Source: Gammaproteobacteria bacterium (GTDB lineage: Bacteria > Pseudomonadota > Gammaproteobacteria > Pseudomonadales > UBA5518). Taken from it: a DNA stretch of 64,000 nucleotides. The first letter of the stretch is position 1, and every line of letters starts with the position of its first letter. A program made the translations under genes and the position numbers. The stretch spans positions 434,001 to 498,000 of the forward strand of contig JADKDK010000008.1 in NCBI GenBank assembly GCA_016718385.1, written 5' to 3'. Below, one piece after another: positions 57,019 to 64,000 of this stretch. The notes beneath the pieces were generated by a model that saw nothing but the letters and a program-made list of their open reading frames with translations, was not told the origin of the DNA and made no database searches.

Positions 57019-59067
57019 ATGAACGCGAAGCAGAACGTGCCGGCCGCCAGCCAGCCGAATGTCCGGTGGATCCTGGTGTGGGGAAGCGTCCTCGTGGTGG
57101 CCGTGCTGGCCTTCGTCTGGAACCTCTTCGTCATCATGCGCGACACCAATCGCGACGCCGGCTACCGCGAACTGGTCGGCAATCTGCGCGTGCTGTCGCA
57201 GCAGATCGAGGCCAATGCGCGCGAGGCCGTGGACGGGGACGCGGCGGCGTTCACCAACCTGGAGAGCGCGCGCGCCGATTTCGACCGCACCCTCGGGGAT
57301 CTCGCCAACGGCACGGATGCCCTGCCCTCGCCGCGCGAGCTGCTGGCGAACGAACTGGCGCTGATCGGCGAGACCTGGTCCGCGGTCGATCCCGCCGCGG
57401 CGACCATCGTCGCCCGCAAGGACAGTATCGAGTTCCTCAGCAAAACCTCGGCGACCCTCGCGGGTTCCATCGAGGACGTGCAAAAGCGCACGGCCCGCAT
57501 CGCCGAGGTCCTGGCCGGCAGCGGCGCCACGGTGCGCCAGGTGGCGCTCGCCGAGCGCCAGTCGTGGCTGGCCGAGCGCATCTCGCGCAACCTCGACCGC
57601 ATGCTCGAGGGCGGCAGTGGCGCCACCGAGGCCGCCGAACAGTTCAACGGCGACACCGAGCGCTTCGCCGACGTGCTCGACGGCATGCTCGAGGGCAGCG
57701 CCGCGATGGGCATCCCGGCGCTCGCCAACGCCGGGGCGCTGGCCGATGCGCGCGAGGTGAAGGAGCTGTTTCGCGTCATCGGCGGCGGCAAGCAGCGCAT
57801 CCTCGATTCCGCGCCCGATCTCAAGCAGGCGCGCCAGGCCGCCGAGACGATCGTGCAGAGCGCGCCGAAGCTGCTCAACGCCACCAGCGTGACCTCCGAC
57901 CGCATCAACGACCTCGAGGGCGAGCGCAAGCTCAACATGGGCAGCGCGCTGGCCTTCGGCGTGCTGATCGTGCTGGCGCTGGTGATGATCGGCATCCAGT
58001 GGACGCTGGACACGCGCCGGCGCCTGGCGCAGACCGCCGCGACCAACGAGCGCAACCAGCAGGCCATCCTGCGCCTGCTCGACGAGCTCGCGGGGCTCGC
58101 CGACGGCGACCTCACGACCAGCGCCACGGTCACCGGGGACTTCACCGGCGCGATCGCCGACGCCATCAACTACACCATCGACCAGTTGCGCGTGCTGGTG
58201 TCCTCGATCAACCAGACCTCGCGCAACGTCTCGCAGGCCGCGGAAGACACCCAGGCCACGGCGCTGCACCTCGCGGAGGCCGCCGAGCACCAGGCCCAGG
58301 AGATCGCCGGCGCCTCGTCGGCGATCACCGAGATGGCGATGACCATCGACCAGGTGTCCTCCAACGCGGCCGAGTCGGCCGGTGTCGCCGACCGCTCGGT
58401 GGCGCTCGCCAACACCGGCTCGCGCGTGGTGCAGAACACCATCGGCGGCATGGACATGATCCGCGAGCAGATCCAGGAGACCGCCAAGCGCATCAAGCGC
58501 CTCGGCGAGAGCTCGCAGGAGATCGGCGACATCGTGTCGCTGATCAACGACATCGCCGACCAGACCAACATCCTCGCGCTGAACGCGGCGATCCAGGCCT
58601 CGATGGCCGGGGAGGCGGGGCGCGGCTTCGCGGTGGTTGCCGACGAGGTGCAGCGGCTCGCCGAGCGCTCCGGCGGCGCGACCCGGCAGATCGAGGCGCT
58701 GGTGAAGACGATCCAGTCCGACACCCACGAAGCGGTGACCTCGATGGAGCAGACCACCGCGGAAGTGGTGCGTGGCGCGCGTCTCGCGGAGGACGCCGGC
58801 GTGGCGCTGGAGGAGATCGAATCGGTGTCGAAGAACCTGGCGGCACTGATCCAGAACATCTCGAATGCCGCGCGCCAGCAGGCCTCCTCGGCCGGCCACA
58901 TATCCAACACCATGAACATCATCCAGGAGATCACCTCGCAGACCTCCGCCGGCACCACCGCGACGGCACAGTCGATCGGCAAGCTCGCCGCGATCACCAA
59001 CGAACTGCGCAACTCCGTGGCCGGTTTCAAACTGCCGGATGACGGGCGCGGCGCCCGCAGCCGCTGA
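57019..59067 (+). CDS. pilJ: Twitching-motility chemoreceptor PilJ
   Basis: A 682-residue membrane chemoreceptor (P. aeruginosa PilJ 682). TM1 is about residues 16-39 (WILVWGSVLVVAVLAFVWNL), the periplasmic PilJ sensor region follows, and TM2 is LAFGVLIVLALVMIGIQWTL near 313-332. A HAMP-like region and the cytoplasmic helical bundle come next, with the tip DIADQTNILALNAAIQASMA and GRGFAVVADEVQRLAERSGG. The CheR/CheB pentapeptide is not obvious. chpA follows after 17 bp and no pilK methyltransferase is present. Confidence 0.93.
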   Translation: MNAKQNVPAASQPNVRWILVWGSVLVVAVLAFVWNLFVIMRDTNRDAGYRELVGNLRVLSQQIEANAREAVDGDAAAFTNLESARADFDRTLGDLANGTDALPSPRELLANELALIGETWSAVDPAAATIVARKDSIEFLSKTSATLAGSIEDVQKRTARIAEVLAGSGATVRQVALAERQSWLAERISRNLDRMLEGGSGATEAAEQFNGDTERFADVLDGMLEGSAAMGIPALANAGALADAREVKELFRVIGGGKQRILDSAPDLKQARQAAETIVQSAPKLLNATSVTSDRINDLEGERKLNMGSALAFGVLIVLALVMIGIQWTLDTRRRLAQTAATNERNQQAILRLLDELAGLADGDLTTSATVTGDFTGAIADAINYTIDQLRVLVSSINQTSRNVSQAAEDTQATALHLAEAAEHQAQEIAGASSAITEMAMTIDQVSSNAAESAGVADRSVALANTGSRVVQNTIGGMDMIREQIQETAKRIKRLGESSQEIGDIVSLINDIADQTNILALNAAIQASMAGEAGRGFAVVADEVQRLAERSGGATRQIEALVKTIQSDTHEAVTSMEQTTAEVVRGARLAEDAGVALEEIESVSKNLAALIQNISNAARQQASSAGHISNTMNIIQEITSQTSAGTTATAQSIGKLAAITNELRNSVAGFKLPDDGRGARSR

Positions 59068-59084
59068 ACCGGGGCGCCAGCGCG

Positions 59085-62000
59085 ATGCAACAGGATTTCG
59101 TGGCCCTGCAGTGGGTCGGCGGCGAGATCGACGAGATCGCCGGGCAGTTCGGCAAGGCCGTGCTCGGCTTTGCCGACAACGTGTCCGACCAGACCCGCCT
59201 GCGCCTCGGCCTGACCCAGGCGCACCAGCTGCACGCCACGCTGCGGCTGCTCGGCGTGCCGAGCGCCGAGCAGCTCGCGCGCGAGATCGAGGACACGGTG
59301 CAGGCCATGCTGCACGGGCGCATCGAGCCCTCCGGGGCCAACCTGCAGCTGTTGCTGGCCGCGGGCATGCAGTTGCCCGCCTACCTGCACCGCGTCGCCG
59401 CCGAGCGGCGCGAATCACCGCTCGACGTGCTCGGCCTGGTCAACGAGCTGCGCGCTGCGCGCACCGAGGCGCCCCTGGCGGCACCGCCGCTGGCCGACAC
59501 GATCGACACCGCGGAGCTCGCGCAAGGCAGCGGTGCGTCGGCGGCGCAGGCCGATGACGAGGAGGTGCAGCTGCTGCGGCTCGCGCGCCAGCGTTTCCAG
59601 GCCGAGCTGCTGGGTGTGCTGCGTCACGAGGCAACGGGCGAGCGCCTGCGCAACATGGGCAAGCTGTTCGCGCTGCTGGCGCAGCGCCTGCGCCCCGGCG
59701 GACACCGCCTGTTCTGGCAGGCCTGCGCCGCGCTGGCCGAGGCGCTGGACCAGGGGGGTGTCGCGCTGGACGAGGCGGCCATCGCGGTGCTGCGCGAGCT
59801 GGACGGCGAATTGCGCGCCGGCATCGCGCTCGAGCGCGGGCTGTACCGCGCGAGTCCCGATCCCGCGCTCTACCGGCGGCTGCTGGAGCTGATCGCTCGA
59901 AGCCGGCCGGTCTCCGCGCTGCTGGCCGCGATCCAGCAGCGTCACCGTCTCACTCCCGAGGGAGCCGCGGCGGCCCGGCCCGCCACGCTCGACGATCTCG
60001 GCGCCACCGGTGCGGCGGTCGCGGTGCTCGCGGCCGAGCTGAGCGGCGTGCTCGCGCGGCTCGAGGCGGCCGAGGGTGACGCCTTCAGCATCTCGCGCGT
60101 GCTGCGCGAGGTGGAGCCGGACCTGCGCCGCGTCGGCCAGCTGCTGGCCGGGCTCGGCTACCAGGAAGAGCACGAGATCCTGCAGCCGCAACTCGAGCGC
60201 ATCCAGTCCGGGCTGGTCGGCGGCGCGGACCTCGACGACCGGCTCACCGAGATTTCCGCCGCCCTGCTCGACGTCGACCAGCGGCTGGCCTCGCGCGCCG
60301 TGCAGGCGCGCGGCGAGCAGGACGAACTGGCCGAGTCGCGGCGCCATCCGCTGCAGCGCGCGCTGGCCGCGGTTTACCGCGAGGTCCGGGCCGGCCTCGA
60401 AGAGGTCAAGCGCACCGTCGGCGATTACGTCACGTCGGCCGCCGACACCCGGCTCCTCGACGGCGCTCCGGACCGCCTGCACGCGCTCGCCGGTGCGCTG
60501 CGCGTGGCGGGCCTGGACGGGGCCGCGCAGGTGCTCGACGAATGCCGCGATCATCTGGGCGCGGTGCTGGCGGGCTTGCGCCCGACGCCCGACAGACAGG
60601 CTGTCGAGGCGCTCGCCGACGCGCTCGGCAGCGTCGAGTACTTCCTCGAGCGGCGCGCTCGGCAGCGTCCGGAGAACTTCCTGCGGGCGCGGGAATCCCG
60701 CTCGGCCAGGCGGCGTTGCCGCAACCGCCGGGCTGCCTGGCAGGCGCCGCCCGAGGTCGCGATCGCCGCACCTCAGCGCCGCTCACCTCGCGCAGGGAGG
60801 CAGCGCCGCACCCGAGCCGGTTGTCGCCCCGGAGCGTCGCCGTCGCAGTGGCGGATCCGGAGATCGTGGAGATCTTCACCGAGGAAGCCGGGGAAGTACT
60901 GGAGACCATCGCGGCGCAGCTGCCGCCGTGGCGCTCGGCACCGGGGGGCGGCGCGCCGCTGGCGGAGCTGCGCCGGGCTTTCCACACGCTGAAGGGCAGC
61001 GGGCGGATGGTCGGTGCCGGGCAAATCGGCGAACTGTCGTGGTCGGTGGAGCAGCTCCTCAACCGCGTGATCGAGCGCACGCTAGAGCCCTCGCCCGCGG
61101 TGGTCGAGGCGGTGGAGCGGGTGCATCAGCTGCTGCCGGCGCTGGTGCAGGCCTTTGCCGGCGGGCCGGGCGTGGACGAAACCACTGTGCATACGTTGCA
61201 GTCGGCGGTCCAGGCCGTTATGCGGGGTGAAGCGCCACAGTGGGCGCCCACTGCGCGGCCGAGGCGCTGCAGGAGCCGGTGGCCGAAGAGTTGCTGCCCG
61301 GGACGCTTGCGCCGGAGGAATGGCTGCCGGAGGCCGAGGCGGTGCCGCAGCTCGCCGAGGAGCTGGTGGCGGAGCCGGCGCCCCTGGCCGGGCAAGCCGA
61401 AGGGCAGGCGCCGGATCCGGAGATCGCGGCGATCTTCACCGAGGAAGCGGCGGAAGTACTGGAGACCATCGCCACGCAGCTGCCGCTGTGGCGCGCCGCG
61501 CCGCTTGCCGGGGCGCCGCTCGAGGAGTTGCGCCGGGCCTTCCACACGCTGAAAGGCAGCGGGCGGATGGTAGGGGCGGAGCTGGTCGGCGATCTGTCGT
61601 GGTCGGTCGAGCACCTGCTCAACCGCGTCACCGAGCGTGCGCTTGAGCCCTCGCCCGCGGTGATCGAAGCAGTGGCGCGCGCGCAACAGCAACTGCCCGC
61701 GCTGGTGCAGGCGTTCGCCGGCGGCGCGGCGGTGGATGCCGCCGCGGTGCGGGCGCTGCAGGAGGCAGTGGAGTCGCCGACCAGGGCGCGCAGTGCAGGC
61801 GCTCACACCGGTCGAGGCGCCGCAGGGAGCCGGTCGGCCGAACGCTCGTCGAGGAGACGTCGCCCGGAGCCGTTGCCGGACCGGGCCCGAGGACGAAGAG
61901 GCCGCACGCCTGCATGCGATCTTCGCCGAGGAGCTCGCAGAACATCTGCGCGCCCTGCGCGACTACCTCGCTGGCGCGGAGCGCGGCACGGTCACGCAAC

Positions 62001-64000
62001 TGCTGCTGCGGACCCTGCACACGCTGCGCGGCAGCGCGCTCGCCGCCGGCAACGAGGCGCTCGGACTGCTGCTCGATGCCGTGGACGAGCTGGTGCGTGC
62101 CGCGCTGGAGGCCGGCCGTGCCCTGCGCGCGCCGGAGCTCGTCAGCTGCAGCCTGTGCGCGCTGCTCGACGCGGTGCTGGCCGCTGGCGTGCGCGACAGC
62201 GCGCAATTGTCGGCCGACGCCGCGGCACTGCGCGAGCAGGTGCTCGCATGCGTGCGCACCGAGCCCGCCCGGGCGCCCGCTGCCATGCTCGACGCGCGGC
62301 TGGCGCGCTTTCTCGAGGAGGCGCTGGAAAAGCTGTTCCACGCCACCACGCTGCTCGAGGCGTGGCGCGCGGACCGCGACGCCGAGTTGTCCCGCCGCAC
62401 CCTGCTCGAGGAGTTGCAGGCCATAGAGCAGCGCGCGGAGCAGCTGAACATTGCCGGAGTGCTCCAGTTGTCGCGACCGCTGCTCGCCGCGTTGCGCCCT
62501 GCCGCGCACGCCGCGATGCCCCCTCCGGCCGAACTCTTCGAGCTGGCCAGGCGTGGGCTGGATGCCTTCCTCGAAGTCATGGATCGCCTCGCCGCCGGAC
62601 AGCTGCCGGAGGTGCCGCAGGCGATCATTGCGCAACTTCACGAAGCCGCGGCGGCCGAGGCCGCGCCGGAGTCCGCGCCCGGGCCCGTGCCGGCGCCCCA
62701 GCGCGCCGGCGGCGAGGCCGAGGAGGAACTGCTGCGTGCGCGCGTCGGCCGCGACGTGCAGCACGCCGAGCACGAGTTGCTCGGCATCTTCATGGAGGAG
62801 GCCGAGGAACTCATGGGCGCGATCGACGAGTCGATCGAGGCCTGGCGTCACGACCGCGGCAGTCGCGCGCCCTTCGATGACCTGCAGCGCCACCTGCATA
62901 CGCTCAAGGGCGGCGCCCGCATGGCGGGGCTCAGATACCTCGGCGAGCTCAGCCACAACTTCGAGACCTTCCTGATCAACCAGGCCGTACGCTTCGGGGC
63001 TTTCGACGACGCCTTCTTCGCGCGCGTCGCGGATTTCCACGAACAGCTGCTGCGCACCATGGACGTGGTCAAGGAGCGCCCGGTGGCGGCGCCCGCGGCG
63101 CCCGTGCCGAGGCCGAAGCGGCGCCGGCAGCGCCGGTGCCGGCCGAGCCGGCCGTCGCTCCCGTCATCGAGGCTGCAACAGCCGCGCCGTTCACCGCGGT
63201 ACCCCCCGGCGCTGCGCCGCGGCGACCGGCCCCCGCCGCGGCGGCGCAGGCTCCCGTGCCCAGGCCGCGCGACGAAGTGGTGCGCGTATCGGCGCAGCTG
63301 CTCGAGGACCTGGTCAATCTCGCCGCCGAGACCAGCATCTCGCGCGGGCGCGTCGAGGAGCAGGTCAGCGAGCTGGGACAGCTGTTCGAGGACATGCAGG
63401 GCGCCATCGAGCGGCTGCAGAGCCAGGTCCGGCGCCTGGACATCGCGACCGAGGCGCAGGTGCTGTTCCGCCGCGAACGGGCGGAAGGCGCGGCCGTCGA
63501 CGGCTTCGATCCGCTGGAAATGGACCGCTACTCGCAGCTGCAGCAGCTGTCGCGCTCGCTGGTCGAGAGCGCCTCGGACCTGCTCGACATCAAGCGCACG
63601 CTGGCCGAGAAGACGCGCGACCTCGAAACGGTGCTGATCCAGCAATCCCGCATCAACAGCCAGCTGCAGGAAGGGCTGATGAGCTCGCGCATGGTGCCGT
63701 TCTCGAGCATCCTGCCGCGACTCAAGCGCGTGGTGCGCCAGGTGGCGGGAGAGCTGCACAAGCAGGTCGAGCTGGAGCTCGGCAGCATCGCCGGCGAGCT
63801 GGACCGCGGCATCCTCGAGCGCGTGGTGGCACCGCTGGAGCATATGCTGCGCAACGCGGTGGACCACGGCATCGAGCCGGCGGAGCTGCGGCGCGAACGC
63901 GGCAAGCCCGCGACCGGACACATCGGCATCGAGGTCGCGCGCGAAGGCGGCGACGTGCTGATCGTGGTGGCCGATGACGGCGGCGGCGTCGATCTCGCGG
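59085..64000 (+). pseudogene. chpA: ChpA-type hybrid chemotaxis kinase, partial at right edge and frameshifted as given
   Basis: A CheA-like kinase of the Chp system. The N-terminal part (59085 to about 60690) is intact: FVALQWVGGEIDEIAGQFGKA, then helical ChpA repeats. Four HPt modules follow with His at 60983 (FHTLKGSGRM), 61543 (FHTLKGSGRM), 62018 (LHTLRGSALA) and 62897 (LHTLKGGARM). After them come the dimerisation region (VRVSAQLLEDLVNLAAETS) and the start of the ATPase domain with N-box LEHMLRNAVDHGIE. Reading frame changes at about 60690-60850, 61225-61250, 61790-61905 and 63105-63270, all in Ala/Pro-rich linkers. The CheW and receiver domains lie beyond the window. Confidence 0.85.
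60853..61780 (+). repeat. Tandem duplication of an HPt module within chpA
   Basis: The block starting GGATCCGGAGATCG at 60853 recurs at 61413, 560 bases later, and the His codons show the same offset (60983, 61543). The encoded segments share DPEI-x2-IFTEEA, EVLETIA, ELRRAFHTLKGSGRMVGA, DLSWSVE/ELSWSVE, LLNRV, LEPSPAV and LPALVQAFAGG. 560 is one short of 187 codons, in keeping with a single lost base between the copies. Confidence 0.85.

Overview
This 64 kb window is high-GC chromosomal DNA of a gammaproteobacterium in or near the Pseudomonadales (Pseudomonas/Halieaceae-like). The gene order closely follows two Pseudomonas aeruginosa blocks: ubiCA, rubredoxin reductase, recG, spoT, rpoZ, gmk, yicC, rph, crc, pyrE, argB, algC, coaBC, radC, rpmBG; then mutM, ferredoxin, coaD, rsmD, ftsY, rpoH, trmB, hemW, rdgB, metWX, yggT, proC, yggS, pilTU, ruvX, yqgE, tonB, gshB, pilGHIJ-chpA. 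It is not Pseudomonas itself: ftsEX, dut and pilK are missing from their usual places, and rpoH carries a CIRCE operator.

Regions. 1-14 kb is accessory: SnoaL-like fragment, epoxide hydrolase, a Baeyer-Villiger monooxygenase, enoyl-CoA hydratase and a phytanoyl-CoA dioxygenase (probably catabolism of lipid-like substrates), one IS110-family insertion, REP/REPIN repeats, an ABC-F ATPase, UvrD, and stress or maintenance genes. 14-37 kb holds ubiquinone biosynthesis (ubiC, ubiA), a fused rubredoxin/rubredoxin reductase, recG, the ridA-spoT-rpoZ-gmk-yicC operon, rph, crc, pyrE, slmA, argB, algC, coaBC and radC. 37-44 kb has rpmBG, mutM, coaD, rsmD, ftsY, rpoH and trmB. 43.7-50.2 kb is a long minus-strand operon (yggS-proC-yggT-DUF167-metX-metW-DUF4426-rdgB-hemW). 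50-64 kb is the twitching-motility region: pilTU, then the Chp chemosensory operon, with gshB-tonB-yqgE-ruvX between them on the other strand. chpA runs off the right edge.

Main finding: the IS110 element (3450-4703) sits exactly inside a REPIN, and its 230-bp leader contains, in the order expected for an IS621-type bridge RNA, four short segments matching the left target, right target, left donor and right donor around a shared CT core. The mobile element, its target and its candidate guide RNA can all be read from one locus. Second finding: a perfect CIRCE operator (TTAGCACTC-N9-GAGTGCTAA) overlaps the predicted rpoH promoter, which would put the heat-shock sigma factor under HrcA repression.

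Caution: six or more one-base frame breaks lie in yggS, tonB, gshB and chpA (50-63.3 kb), plus one in an SDR gene at 23.2 kb. Several fall in short homopolymers, so residual sequencing indels are at least as likely as true pseudogenes.
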